A program made the translations under genes and the position numbers. Positions 1 to 9,058 of a stretch of 64,000 nt of DNA are shown here, in pieces (the first letter of the stretch is position 1; each line of letters starts with the position of its first letter). Where the stretch lies: contig JAWKTE010000005.1 in NCBI GenBank assembly GCA_041401985.1, forward strand, positions 62,001 through 126,000. The letters run 5' to 3'. This DNA is from JACKHA01 sp041401985. Lineage in GTDB: Bacteria > Planctomycetota > Phycisphaerae > Phycisphaerales > UBA1924. The notes under the pieces are model-generated. The model ran no database searches, was not told where the DNA came from, and was given only the letters and a program-made list of their open reading frames with translations.

Positions 1-1
1 C

Positions 2-400
2 GCGGCGTGCCATGTGCGGAACCTGTGCAGCACGCACCTGCGGTTCACGACCGGACGCCCGGCGAAGGTGGTCTGGCGTCTGCACTACCTGTGGTACCTC
101 GAGTGGCTCGCGGGCGGCGGCACGCCCGAGGCCACGCGGATGGAGCGGGTGACGGCGATCATGGACGCGGCGAGCGAGCCGGTCATCGAGGTCGATGGGC
201 TGCGTGCGGGTTTCGCGGGCACCGACCCGACGTGCGCGAACATCCTGGAGAGCGAACTCGGGCGGATGGAGCGGTTCCTGGTCGGGCGTGTCCGCCCGGA
301 GGTCGGGGCGTTCGTGTCCGGATTCCGGGCGTTCCTGGAGCGGTTCGCCGCGACGTCCGCCGGCGCCGCACCGGAACCGGCGCGGGAGGCGGCGGCGTGA
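2..400 (+). CDS. 3' end of an unidentified polysaccharide-locus protein (partial)
   Basis: The reading frame is open from the left edge and stops at 398-400, so only the last 132 or so codons are visible. The visible part contains LHYLWYLEWLAGGG and ends in an Ala/Pro-rich tail. No catalytic motif could be recognised, so no function is assigned. The stop overlaps the GTG start of the next gene by four bases, which suggests translational coupling with the deacetylase gene. A GTG at 14 is in frame but is probably internal. Confidence 0.6.
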   Translation, partial: AACHVRNLCSTHLRFTTGRPAKVVWRLHYLWYLEWLAGGGTPEATRMERVTAIMDAASEPVIEVDGLRAGFAGTDPTCANILESELGRMERFLVGRVRPEVGAFVSGFRAFLERFAATSAGAAPEPAREAAA

Positions 401-1518
401 GCGCGATGCGGCACATGCTGGACGCGGCCGCGTGGCGGCTCGGGGGCGTGTCCCGGGGTCTGGAGTCGATGCGCCGATCGCTGACCGTGCTGGCCTACCA
501 CCGCGTGCTGCCGGCGGCGGAGGCAGCGGCGTACCCGCTCGCGAATCTCGTCGTGACGCGTGAGGCGTTTGAGGGACAGGTCGCGTGGCTGACGCGCCAC
601 GCCGAGGTTGTGACTGTGCGAGAGGGGCTGGAGCGGCTCGGCCGGCGGGAACGACCGGCTCGCCCGATGGTCGCGCTCACGTTCGACGACGGCTACTCCG
701 ATAGCGCCGCGCACGCGGCCCCGGTCCTTGAGGCGGCGGGCGTGCGGGGCACGTTCTACGTCGCGACCGGGTTCGTGGACGGAACGCCGATGTGGTTCGA
801 TGCCGCGGCCGGTTGGTGGATGCGCCGGCGAGAGGCCGGCGGGTCGATGGGCCGTTCGGGCGGGGAAACGGTGGGCGATCTCGACGCCGAGATCCTGTTC
901 CACGCCGCGACGCTGGACTCGTGGCTCGGCTGGCTGAAGTCGCTGCCGCCCGCCGAGCGGGACGCGGCGCTGGCGGGCGTTGGTGCTGGCGCGCCGCCTG
1001 CGAACTGCGCGGCGATGTCGCGCGAGCAGGTCCGCACTTTGGCCGAGCAGGGGCACGAGATCGGGTCCCACACCGTGACGCACCCGATCCTGACCAGGCT
1101 CGCGCCGGATGCACTGAGCCGCGAACTCGTCGACTCCAGAGCGACGCTGGAGGCGTGGACCGGGAGTCCCGTCGCCGGATTCTGCTACCCGAACGGCTCG
1201 TGGTCGCCGGAGGTCCGTCGGGCGTGCATCGACGCCGGGTACGCCTACGCCGCCAGCACCGAGCGAGGGCGGCACGCGGCGGGCGACGACGCGTGGAGCA
1301 TTCGGCGTCGCTGGATCGCGATGCCGAGCACGACGAGGGGCGGCGCGCACCGCGACGCCGCGTTTGCGTGCGAGGTTGTCGGGCTGCACGACCTGATGCG
1401 ACGCGCGGCCCGCAGACGCGGGCGGGCTCGGAAGCCGGAGCCGCCTGCTGCGACCGTCGCGGCGAGCCCGGTGGCAGAAGGCCGCAATCCACTCGCGGCG
1501 GAGGCGGTGCACGCGTGA
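397..1518 (+). CDS. Polysaccharide deacetylase family protein
   Basis: Predicted 373-residue carbohydrate esterase family 4 (NodB-type) protein, expected to remove N-acetyl groups from a polysaccharide. The metal-binding motif TFDDGYSD lies near residues 94-101, and the second motif GSHTVTHP (H-x3-H) near residues 223-231. Further on is a GFCYPNG strand typical of the fold. LTVLAYHRVLP near the N terminus is also usual for membrane-associated members. The GTG start was chosen because it overlaps the previous stop as GTGA; ATG at 406 is an alternative. The gene overlaps the downstream methyltransferase in the same way. No clear signal peptide is visible, so the location is uncertain. Confidence 0.9.
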   Translation: MSAMRHMLDAAAWRLGGVSRGLESMRRSLTVLAYHRVLPAAEAAAYPLANLVVTREAFEGQVAWLTRHAEVVTVREGLERLGRRERPARPMVALTFDDGYSDSAAHAAPVLEAAGVRGTFYVATGFVDGTPMWFDAAAGWWMRRREAGGSMGRSGGETVGDLDAEILFHAATLDSWLGWLKSLPPAERDAALAGVGAGAPPANCAAMSREQVRTLAEQGHEIGSHTVTHPILTRLAPDALSRELVDSRATLEAWTGSPVAGFCYPNGSWSPEVRRACIDAGYAYAASTERGRHAAGDDAWSIRRRWIAMPSTTRGGAHRDAAFACEVVGLHDLMRRAARRRGRARKPEPPAATVAASPVAEGRNPLAAEAVHA

Positions 1519-2228
1519 ACCCTTCCCGCCACCACCTTGAGTCTCTCATCGCCTCGACCGCGGCCTCGCTGCCGGCCGGCTCGCTCGTGCTCGACGCCGG
1601 GGCGGGCGATTGCTGCTACTCGCGGCACTTCGCCAACCACCAGTACGAGTCGTGCGACTTCGCCGAGGTCTCGGGCAAGACGTACGGGCGCCTGACACAC
1701 ATCTGCGACATCCGCTCGATCCCGGTCGAGGACGACCGGTACGACGCGGTGCTGTGCTCGCAGGTGCTGGCCCACATCCCGGACTCGCTGGCCACGCTTC
1801 GTGAACTGCGCCGCGTGCTCAAGCCCGGCGGGACGCTGCTGCTGACCGCGCCGCTGTTCTTCCAGGAGAACGAGCCGCCGCACGACTACTTTCGCTTCAC
1901 CCAGCACGGCCTGCGCCACCTGCTGCGCGAGGCGGGGTTCGCGGTCGACCGACTGGAGTGGCTCGAGGGCTACGCGGGCACGGTGGCGTACCAGATCGGC
2001 ATGGCGGTGCGTTCGCTGCCGCGTTCGCCGTCGCGGCTCGGCGGCGGGTTGTGGGGCGTGGTCGCGAGCGCGGTGCTGTGGGCGAGCCTGCCTGGGCTGA
2101 TGGCGCTGCGCTGGGTGCTGGCGCGGTCGGACGTGAAGGCCCGGATCACGGATCGGGGCATGTGCAAGAACTACGCGGTGCTCGCGCGGGCGGGCGAGGT
2201 GGCGACGCCGGCGGCCGAGGCGGCGTGA
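1515..2228 (+). CDS. Class I SAM-dependent methyltransferase
   Basis: Predicted 237-residue methyltransferase. Motif I is VLDAGAGDCCYSR near residues 25-37. It is followed by YDAVLCSQVLAHIPD and LRRVLKPGGTLLLTAP, the usual strands 4 and 5 of a Rossmann-type SAM enzyme. The segment PPHDYFRFTQHGLRHLL resembles methyltransferases of polysaccharide loci. A hydrophobic stretch near the C terminus may touch the membrane. It starts with GTG inside the previous stop (GTGA overlap), so it is probably co-translated with the deacetylase. A likely role is methylation of a sugar or lipid-linked intermediate; the substrate cannot be read from sequence. Confidence 0.9.
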   Translation: MNPSRHHLESLIASTAASLPAGSLVLDAGAGDCCYSRHFANHQYESCDFAEVSGKTYGRLTHICDIRSIPVEDDRYDAVLCSQVLAHIPDSLATLRELRRVLKPGGTLLLTAPLFFQENEPPHDYFRFTQHGLRHLLREAGFAVDRLEWLEGYAGTVAYQIGMAVRSLPRSPSRLGGGLWGVVASAVLWASLPGLMALRWVLARSDVKARITDRGMCKNYAVLARAGEVATPAAEAA

Positions 2229-2279
2229 CCCGGCGACGGATGGAACAACCCGGCGGCCAACGCCGGATCGAGGGACGCG

Positions 2280-3359
2280 ATGGACGGGACAACCACGATG
2301 ACCGATCGCCAGAAGTGGAGCCAGCCGACGCGATCCTCGTCGCCACGCACGACGCTGGTACGCCAGTATCTCTCCGCCTGGCGCGGCGCGAAGATCTACC
2401 GCGTGCCGCTGGTGGACGAGAAGGGCGTGCCGGTCGGCAACAACGGCGACCGGCTCATGCTGCTCGGCACCGACGTGGTGTTCCGCGACCTGGGCCTGAC
2501 CGCGTGCGATCGCCCGGAGGACGCGGATCTGATCGTGTTCGCGTCGTCGGGCGGCATGCTCGAGAAGATGCAGCGGATCCCGCACTTGTTCCGCACGCTG
2601 TGCGCCGAGTTTCCCGCGACGCCGATGTGCGTGCTGCCGTCGTCGTATCTGTGGGGGACGCGCCCATTCCGCGATGAGATCGGGCGGCGCACGGCCCCGA
2701 CGGTGCTGTTCTGCCGCGAGGCGCACTCGTTCCGCCACCTGACCAACGACCATGGCCTGGCCGCGGTCGATCCCGAGCGGATCGAGGACGCGGGCATCGG
2801 CGACGACGGCATCGGCGTGCTGCTCGATCCGGACATGGCGTTCGAACTCGAGTCCGAGCCGGTGGTCACCCAGCGGCGCGACGCGGCCCAGAGCACCGTC
2901 GTGATGGTCGAGCGGACCGATGTCGAGCACGTCTCGGTCGGCATGAACTCGAAGAAACTCGGTCTCCGCAAGAAGATCGCACGCCACACTCCGCCCTGGC
3001 TCAAGCGGGCGCTCTACCCGGCGGTGAACGCCGCCAGGGCGACCCGGCGCACGACCTTCCGTGAGCAGTGCGAGGCGATGCTCCGCGAGCACTGCCCCGA
3101 GGCGGTCGATCTCAAGCGCGACATCGCCGACGTCTCCAACGTGAACACCTGCCCCTTCGAGTCGTTCTGCGACCGCATCGCCGCGGCCCGGGTCGTGTTC
3201 ACGACCCGTCTGCACGCGGGCATCTTCGGCGCGATGCTCGGGCGGCGCACGTTCGTCTTCGAGGGCTCGTACCACAAGGTCCGCGGCATCTACGAACTCT
3301 CGATGGCCGACCGCGAGTACGTCACGTTTGTTTCGGATCGCCCCAACGCGAACGCCTAG
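2280..3359 (+). CDS. Polysaccharide pyruvyl transferase family protein
   Basis: Predicted 359-residue protein of the CsaB/PssM-like family, which adds pyruvate ketals to sugars of surface polymers. The family pattern is seen in GNNGDRLMLLG near residue 55, VFASSGGML, the central VLFCREAHSF, and the C-terminal TTRLHAGIFGAMLGRRTFVF near residues 308-327, which carries the conserved Arg and His. A GAGGG stretch about five bases upstream supports the ATG at 2280; a second ATG follows six codons later. It sits between sugar-modifying and sugar-transferring genes of the same direction. Some family members are transferases of other groups, so the donor is inferred. Confidence 0.85.
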   Translation: MDGTTTMTDRQKWSQPTRSSSPRTTLVRQYLSAWRGAKIYRVPLVDEKGVPVGNNGDRLMLLGTDVVFRDLGLTACDRPEDADLIVFASSGGMLEKMQRIPHLFRTLCAEFPATPMCVLPSSYLWGTRPFRDEIGRRTAPTVLFCREAHSFRHLTNDHGLAAVDPERIEDAGIGDDGIGVLLDPDMAFELESEPVVTQRRDAAQSTVVMVERTDVEHVSVGMNSKKLGLRKKIARHTPPWLKRALYPAVNAARATRRTTFREQCEAMLREHCPEAVDLKRDIADVSNVNTCPFESFCDRIAAARVVFTTRLHAGIFGAMLGRRTFVFEGSYHKVRGIYELSMADREYVTFVSDRPNANA

Positions 3360-3421
3360 CGCCCGTCGCCCCGGAACGCCCCGGAACGCCAGGACACAAG
3401 AGGAGCCCACGACCAGCCGCC

Positions 3422-4564
3422 ATGCCCCAGTCCCGTGCCATCGTGCAGGTCATCGGCTCGTTCCAGGGGGGTGGTGCCCAGCGCCTCGCGCTGAACCTGG
3501 CCGAGGCGATCGCTGCGCAGGGCGGTGAGCGGCGGAGCGTCGCGATCGCGCTGCGCCACGCCGGTGCGTTTGCCGAGGCCCAGCGCCCGATCGGTGTCGA
3601 GGTCCACGCGCTCAACGCCTCGCGTGCGAGCAAGGCCAGCGTGCTGCGTGCGGCATGGCAACTGCGGGGCCTGCTGCGACGGATCAATGCCGGTGTCGTG
3701 CACGTCCACGGCTCGGGCTGCGTCGTGGTCACCGCCCTGGCGACGCTGGGATGGCGGGACCGCCCGCGGCTTGTGTTCACATGGCACGACTCGGGCTCGG
3801 TTCTTGGTGGGCGAGGGCTCTCGACGCGCCTGACGCGATGGGCGCTCCGCCGCTGCGACGCCCTGTACGGCTCATCGAAGAGCGTTGCCGATCGTCTGCA
3901 CGAGGCGCTCGGCCCAAGGCACCCGGTCGGCGTGCTGGTCAACGGCGTTCCCGAGCGTCCACTGACACAGGCGATCGAGGCCGACGCCGCCCGCGTTCTC
4001 TGGATGGGGCGGCTCGTGCCGGTGAAGGACCCGGAACTGATGCTCCGCGCGCTCGCGCGGGTCAAGGGTGAACTCCGCCCGACCGAGGACGCGACAACAC
4101 CGTTCGAGTGCGTGCTCGCGGGCGCGGCCCTCCCGCACGCCGCGGCGTTCGAGCGCCAGTGCCGCGATCTGCACGCTTCGCTCGGCCTCAACGGGGCCGT
4201 GTCGATGCCCGGATGGGTCGGCGACACCGCGGGCCTGCTGGCCTCCAGCAACATCGGCGTGCAGTCCTCCCGCAGCGAGGGGCTGTCGATGGCCCTGCTC
4301 GAACAGATGATGGCCGGGCTGGCGATCGTCGCGACCGATGTGGGCGACACCTTGCGGGCCATCGAGCACGAGCGCACCGGCCTGCTGGTTCCACCCGGCG
4401 ATGAGGCCGCGCTCGGCGATGCGCTGACGCGAGTGGTCCGCGACGCCGACCTGCGGCGTCGCCTCGGGCACGCCGCCCGCGAGCGGGCGCTGCGGGAGTT
4501 CTCGCTCGAGGCGATGGCGGGGCAGGCCCTGGAGGCGTACAAGAGCGCGGGGTACATCCAGTGA
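3422..4564 (+). CDS. Glycosyltransferase family 4
   Basis: Predicted 380-residue GT-B fold glycosyltransferase. The N-terminal domain begins VIGSFQGGGAQRLALNLAEA, the acceptor-side glycine-rich loop of GT4 enzymes. The donor-binding half has RVLWMGRLVPVKDPELMLRA and the E-x7-E region SSRSEGLSMALLEQMMAG near residues 282-299, followed by VATDVGD and GLLVPPGD. Retaining sugar transfer from a nucleotide sugar to a lipid-linked acceptor at the inner membrane is the usual role. The stop overlaps the GTG start of the flippase gene (GTGA). Donor and acceptor are unknown. Confidence 0.93.
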   Translation: MPQSRAIVQVIGSFQGGGAQRLALNLAEAIAAQGGERRSVAIALRHAGAFAEAQRPIGVEVHALNASRASKASVLRAAWQLRGLLRRINAGVVHVHGSGCVVVTALATLGWRDRPRLVFTWHDSGSVLGGRGLSTRLTRWALRRCDALYGSSKSVADRLHEALGPRHPVGVLVNGVPERPLTQAIEADAARVLWMGRLVPVKDPELMLRALARVKGELRPTEDATTPFECVLAGAALPHAAAFERQCRDLHASLGLNGAVSMPGWVGDTAGLLASSNIGVQSSRSEGLSMALLEQMMAGLAIVATDVGDTLRAIEHERTGLLVPPGDEAALGDALTRVVRDADLRRRLGHAARERALREFSLEAMAGQALEAYKSAGYIQ

Positions 4565-6336
4565 GCGTGCTGCGGCACCATCGCCCGAATGTTGATGACG
4601 CGCCCCGCGCCACCCCGCCCGGAGCGAGCGGGGCCGCCCCGCGCCACCGCAGCATGCCCCCGCACTCGGCGGCCGACGCTGCCAACGCCCTGGCGACCAA
4701 CCCGTCCGTCGCCGAACCGCCGCCCCGCGACGCGACCGCGGGCGTCACCGATCCGCTGGGACGTGCCGGAGACCCCGCCTCTCGCACGCCCTCGCTCAAG
4801 TCCCGCGCGATCAAGGGCACGCTCATCTGGGGCGTCGCCTACGTCTTCATGCAAGTGCTCCGTCTGGGAGGCAACGTCTGGCTCGCCGCGCTGCTGGCCC
4901 CGTGGACGTTCGGCCTGGTCGCCATCGCCCGCGCCATCCAGCAGGGGCTGACGATGTTCACCGAACTGGGCATCCGCCCGGCCCTCATCCAGAGCGCCCG
5001 CAGCGACGACGACTTCGTCAACACCGCCTGGACCCTCGGGCTGATCCGCGGCGGGGCCATCTGGCTGTGCGCCTCGGCGCTGGCCTATCCGATGGCGATC
5101 TTCTACGCCCGCGACGAGCTCGTCACGCTCGTCCCGCTGCTGTCGCTGACCGCGGTGCTCGCCGGGATGCAGTCAACCCGCAGCATCACGATGAACCGGG
5201 AGCTCCGCGAGGGGCCGCGGGCCGCGATGGAGGTCGGCACGGCCGTGCTCTCGCGGGCGGTCATGATCGGCTGGGCCTATGCGTCGCCGACGCCCTGGGC
5301 CCTGGTCGCCGGCACCATCGCGGGCAGCCTCGGCACCGTCCTCATCTCGCACACGCTGCTGCCCGGCCAGGTCAACCGCATCCGCCTCGAGAAGGCGGCC
5401 ATGCGGGCGATCATGAAGTTCGGCACCTGGATCTTCGTGGGCACGCTCATCGCCTTCCTTGGCCAGCAACTCGACAAGATCATGCTCGGCAAACTCGACG
5501 GGCTGAACATGCTCGGGGTCTACACCATGGCCCTGGCCCTGTGCGCCATCCCGCGCGAGGTGCTCGGCATGATCGCGGTCAAGATCCTGTACCCCGTGAT
5601 GGCCGAGATGGCCCGCGAGGCCCCGCGCCATTACGCCAAGCGCGTGGCCCGCATCCGCTCGATGATCCTGCCGCTGGGGATGGCCTGCATCCTTGGCGTG
5701 GTCTTCGCCAGCCCGTGGTTCTTCACACTGCTGTACCGCGAGTCGTACCACGACGCCACGTGGATCTCGCCGCTGGCCTGCGCCGGCGTCTGGGTCGCCA
5801 TCCTGAACGCCAGCACGAACAAGGCGCTGCTGGCCCTGGGCAAGACGCGGGCTCTGGCCGTGGCCGGGTTCATCAGGGTCGCCGTCACCGCCGCGGCGTG
5901 CCTCGGCGGCTACGAGGTCCTCGGTGTCGGCGGGTTCGTCCTGGGCGTTGCGGCCGGGGCGGTCGGCGAGCACGCGTACAACCTCTTCACGCTCAGCCGC
6001 TGCGGGCTGAACCTCGCCTGGCGCGACACGCTGGCAACGCTCGTTCTGACGGCCCTGGCGCTGGCCGGGTGGTTCGCGTTCGACCTGTTCGCCTGGGTTC
6101 TGCCGGGCACCGACGCCGCGCTCTCCCTCCTCGCCGAGACGCCCGCGCAGGCGAGCGGCTGGAGCCTCGTGGCCGACCTGGCCATGCCCAACGCGCGCGG
6201 CCCGGTCCTCGCGCTCATCGAGCACGCCCCGGCGATGCTCGCCGCCCTGGCCCTCCAGGCCGCCATCACCCTCGCCGTTCTCGTCCCGAGCGCCCGCCAG
6301 GTGCTGCCCATGCTCCGCAAGGCCCGCAAGGCATGA
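4561..6336 (+). CDS. Wzx-type polysaccharide flippase (MOP superfamily)
   Basis: Predicted 591-residue multi-pass membrane protein. About 80 residues of a Pro/Ala-rich hydrophilic N terminus precede the first helix, LIWGVAYVFMQVLRLGGNVW. The pattern of an oligosaccharide flippase follows: LLAPWTFGLVAIARAIQQGLTMFTELGIRPALIQ, then GTWIFVGTLIAFLGQQLDKIMLGKL at the domain centre. It would move undecaprenyl-linked repeat units across the inner membrane. The GTG start is supported by its four-base overlap with the previous gene. The extended N terminus is longer than usual, so an internal start is possible. It overlaps the next gene as ATGA. Confidence 0.92.
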   Translation: MSVLRHHRPNVDDAPRATPPGASGAAPRHRSMPPHSAADAANALATNPSVAEPPPRDATAGVTDPLGRAGDPASRTPSLKSRAIKGTLIWGVAYVFMQVLRLGGNVWLAALLAPWTFGLVAIARAIQQGLTMFTELGIRPALIQSARSDDDFVNTAWTLGLIRGGAIWLCASALAYPMAIFYARDELVTLVPLLSLTAVLAGMQSTRSITMNRELREGPRAAMEVGTAVLSRAVMIGWAYASPTPWALVAGTIAGSLGTVLISHTLLPGQVNRIRLEKAAMRAIMKFGTWIFVGTLIAFLGQQLDKIMLGKLDGLNMLGVYTMALALCAIPREVLGMIAVKILYPVMAEMAREAPRHYAKRVARIRSMILPLGMACILGVVFASPWFFTLLYRESYHDATWISPLACAGVWVAILNASTNKALLALGKTRALAVAGFIRVAVTAAACLGGYEVLGVGGFVLGVAAGAVGEHAYNLFTLSRCGLNLAWRDTLATLVLTALALAGWFAFDLFAWVLPGTDAALSLLAETPAQASGWSLVADLAMPNARGPVLALIEHAPAMLAALALQAAITLAVLVPSARQVLPMLRKARKA

Positions 6337-7853
6337 ACATCGTCGCGCTCATCGCGCTGATCGCCTGGCCCGCCGCCGCGGTGCTGCTGTCGATGTGGCT
6401 CCGCGCCCCGCGATCGGTCGTGGCCTGCTGCATCGCCGCGTGGCTGTTCCTGCCCTCGGCGGGCATGGACCTGGCCGGCCCGCTCGACCTGAGCAAGACC
6501 AACGTCACGTCGCTCGGCCTGCTGCTCGCCCTGATCGTGTTCGATCCCACCCGCCTCACGACGCTCCGATTCTCGTGGCTCGACGCCCCGATGGCCGCCC
6601 TGTGCGTCAGCCCGTTCTTCTCCTCCGTCACCAACGGCCTCGGCGCCTACGACGGCCTGGCCGAGTCCGTCACCAGCCTCTTCTCCTGGGGCGTGCCCTG
6701 GCTCGTCGGGCGGGCCTGCTTCCGCTCGCTCGAGGACCTGCGCGTCCTGGCCATCGGCATCATCCTCGGCGGCCTCGTCTACCTGCCACTGTGTCTCTAC
6801 GAGATCCGCATGTCCCCGCAGCTCCATCGCATCGTCTATGGCTTCTTCCCCCACGCCGAGTTCGCCCAGACCCGCCGTTTCGGCGGCTTCCGCCCCAACG
6901 TGTTCATGAATCACGGCCTGATGGTCGGACTCTGGATGTGCCTGGCCGGCGTCGCCGCGTTCTGGATGTGGTGGGGCGGACGCCTCAAGCACATCCTGCA
7001 CGTGCCGATGCTCCTGCTCGTCCCGATCCAGGCGGGCGTCGCGATCCTGTGCAAGTCCGCCGGTGCGGTCGCGGTCTCGGCCGGCGGCGTCATGGCCCTG
7101 CTCGCCACCCGCTGGCTCCGCACCCGCCTCGTCCTGGCGGCCCTGGCGATCTTCCCCGTCGCGTTCGTCGGCTATCGCGCCGTCGGCGGGCCCACCGACT
7201 TCCTCGTCCGCGCCGTCCAGTCCATGCCCGTCATCGCCGAGCGCACCGACTCGCTCGACTACCGCCTCGAGGCCGACGCCATCCTGCTCAACCACGCCAT
7301 GAAGCGCCCGCTGTTCGGCTGGGGCGGGCACGGCCGCCACCGCCCCGTGAACGACGCGGGCGAGGAACTCGTCCGCACCGACAGCATGTGGATCATCATC
7401 CTGGGCCAGAACGGGCTGCTGGGCCTGGCGACGCTCTACGTCTCGCTCTGCCTGCCGCTGCTGGTCGTCGCACGAAGGTTGCCCGTGGGCGTCCTGCTCG
7501 CCCCTTCCGGAGCCGCCGCCGTCGTCTGCGCGATCCTCCCCACCCTCTTCGCGATCGACTCGATCTTCAACGCCATGCCGAACCCGGTCTACATCCTCGC
7601 CGGCGGCGGGGCGATGTCGGTCGCGCTAGCCGCACGCCCGAAGCACCGACTCGTGCGGGCCACCTCCGCCGCGGCCGAGTTCGAGACCGACGAGCCCGCC
7701 CGCGCCGACGACGCGAACGATGCTGGAGGTAGCGTCGCCGACGGCGAGGCGCAATCCCCCAAGTCCCGCGACCGCCTGGCCGAGGCAATGCGCGACCTTC
7801 GCTCCCGTCCTCCCACCGATCGGCCCGTCCCCGCACTGCGGGATGGCCAATAG
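6333..7853 (+). CDS. O-antigen ligase / Wzy-like polymerase
   Basis: Predicted 506-residue polytopic membrane protein with at least ten hydrophobic segments. The large periplasmic-loop region near residues 300-345 contains RTDSLDYRLEADAILLNHAM followed by FGWGGHGRHRP, the G-W-G-x-G-R region seen in the Wzy/WaaL O-antigen ligase family. The role would be repeat-unit polymerisation or ligation at the outer leaflet of the inner membrane. A hydrophilic tail of about 80 residues follows the last helix. The start overlaps the flippase stop as ATGA. Polymerase and ligase cannot be separated from sequence alone. Confidence 0.88.
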   Translation: MNIVALIALIAWPAAAVLLSMWLRAPRSVVACCIAAWLFLPSAGMDLAGPLDLSKTNVTSLGLLLALIVFDPTRLTTLRFSWLDAPMAALCVSPFFSSVTNGLGAYDGLAESVTSLFSWGVPWLVGRACFRSLEDLRVLAIGIILGGLVYLPLCLYEIRMSPQLHRIVYGFFPHAEFAQTRRFGGFRPNVFMNHGLMVGLWMCLAGVAAFWMWWGGRLKHILHVPMLLLVPIQAGVAILCKSAGAVAVSAGGVMALLATRWLRTRLVLAALAIFPVAFVGYRAVGGPTDFLVRAVQSMPVIAERTDSLDYRLEADAILLNHAMKRPLFGWGGHGRHRPVNDAGEELVRTDSMWIIILGQNGLLGLATLYVSLCLPLLVVARRLPVGVLLAPSGAAAVVCAILPTLFAIDSIFNAMPNPVYILAGGGAMSVALAARPKHRLVRATSAAAEFETDEPARADDANDAGGSVADGEAQSPKSRDRLAEAMRDLRSRPPTDRPVPALRDGQ

Positions 7854-7935
7854 CCACACAGCACGATCCCTGCACCCCCGACCGCCGGCCATAAGCCCGA
7901 AGCACCGAGCCGAAACGACCACGCAAGAGCCAGCC

Positions 7936-8955
7936 ATGCCCCGCACGACCGTCGTCACCGTCCTCTACAACTCGGCCGACACCATCGGCCCGCTGCTGGA
8001 GTCGCTGCGCCCCGCCCACGCCGCCGGCGCGATAAACATCGTGCTCGTGGACAACCAGAGCCGCGACGCCACGCTCGAAATCGTCGCGCCCTTCGAACGC
8101 GAGGGCCTCGTCCGCCTCGTGCACGCCGGCGGCAACATCGGCTTCGGACGCGGCTGCAACCTCGGCGCGGCCCACGCCGCGGACACTCCCAATCGATCCG
8201 ACAACGCCGCCGCCCCCGAGTTCATCCTCTTCCTCAACCCCGACGCCCGCCTCGACGCCGATGCCATCGCCGCGCTCGAGCAAGCCCTCGACGCCAACCC
8301 GAAGGCCGCCATCGCCGCCCCAGCCATCGAACGCCCCGACCACACCCTCCAGCCCGTCGGCGTGCTCCCCACACGCCGCAGCCTCATCCTCGAGCGCACG
8401 CCGCTGCACTCGCTCGTCGTCCGCGGCCAGCGCCCCACGCCCGACGCCGATCCCTCGCCCACCGCCTGGGTCTCGGGAGCCGCGTTCATGGTCCGGCGCG
8501 AGGCCTTCGAGCGCGTCGGCGGCTTCGATGCGCGCTTCTTTCTGTACTTCGAAGAATCCGACCTCTTCCGCCGCCTGGCCAAGGCCGGTCACACCATCCT
8601 GATCTGCCCGCAAGCCCGCTGCCCCCACATCGGCGGGCACTCGACCGAGTCGGTCGAGTCCGGGCGCATCAGCGGCTCCATCGCCGAGCACTTCATCCGC
8701 AGCCGAAACGAGTACGCACGGAAGCACTTCGGCGCGCTCGTCATGGCCATCGCCGACATGGCCTTCGCCACGACCCTCTGGTGCCGCGCGACCTTCACCC
8801 GCAACCCGCAGTCCCGCGCCACCTGGCAGGCCCGCAAAGCCTGCGGCCTTTTCCGCCTGCCCGATCCGGTCCCGCCACAACCCCCGTCCGCGAACGCCAA
8901 CTCCAACGCCACCGCCGCGTCGCACAACCCAAACGCCACAGCGACCGCCGCCTAA
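7936..8955 (+). CDS. Glycosyltransferase family 2 (rhamnosyltransferase-like)
   Basis: Predicted 339-residue GT-A enzyme. It opens with VVTVLYNSADTIGPLLESL. VLVDNQSRD is the first nucleotide-binding part, and FILFLNPDARLDADAI carries the metal-binding Asp motif near residues 96-111. WVSGAAFMVRREAFERVGGFD is the acceptor-side motif, followed by YFEESDLFRRL with the likely catalytic acid. This combination is typical of dTDP-rhamnosyl-type GT2 enzymes; the sugar is inferred. The C terminus is a low-complexity Asn/Ala/Pro tail. The ATG at 7936 is chosen because the fold begins right after it; the frame is open further upstream. Confidence 0.92.
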   Translation: MPRTTVVTVLYNSADTIGPLLESLRPAHAAGAINIVLVDNQSRDATLEIVAPFEREGLVRLVHAGGNIGFGRGCNLGAAHAADTPNRSDNAAAPEFILFLNPDARLDADAIAALEQALDANPKAAIAAPAIERPDHTLQPVGVLPTRRSLILERTPLHSLVVRGQRPTPDADPSPTAWVSGAAFMVRREAFERVGGFDARFFLYFEESDLFRRLAKAGHTILICPQARCPHIGGHSTESVESGRISGSIAEHFIRSRNEYARKHFGALVMAIADMAFATTLWCRATFTRNPQSRATWQARKACGLFRLPDPVPPQPPSANANSNATAASHNPNATATAA

Positions 8956-8975
8956 CCCACAACCTCACAAACCTC

Positions 8976-9058
8976 CATTCCCCCACTCTCATACTCTGCC
9001 ACTCTGCCACTTCTCTCCTCTCTCCTCTCTCCTCTCTCCGTCTCTCCTCTCTCCCCCC
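8976..9058 (+). repeat. Pyrimidine-rich short tandem repeat directly before a start codon
   Basis: The spacer before the GT2-GT4 fusion gene is almost free of purines. It contains two CTCTGCCA units and about six TCTCTCC heptamers between roughly 8998 and 9056, ending at the ATG at 9059. No Shine-Dalgarno sequence is possible in such a tract, so translation must start in another way. A similar tract precedes the gene at 11736. Confidence 0.75.

Noticed and set aside
85..1512. Long minus-strand frame opposite the deacetylase gene
   Set aside because: No family pattern; the plus-strand gene has clear catalytic motifs and overlapping starts.
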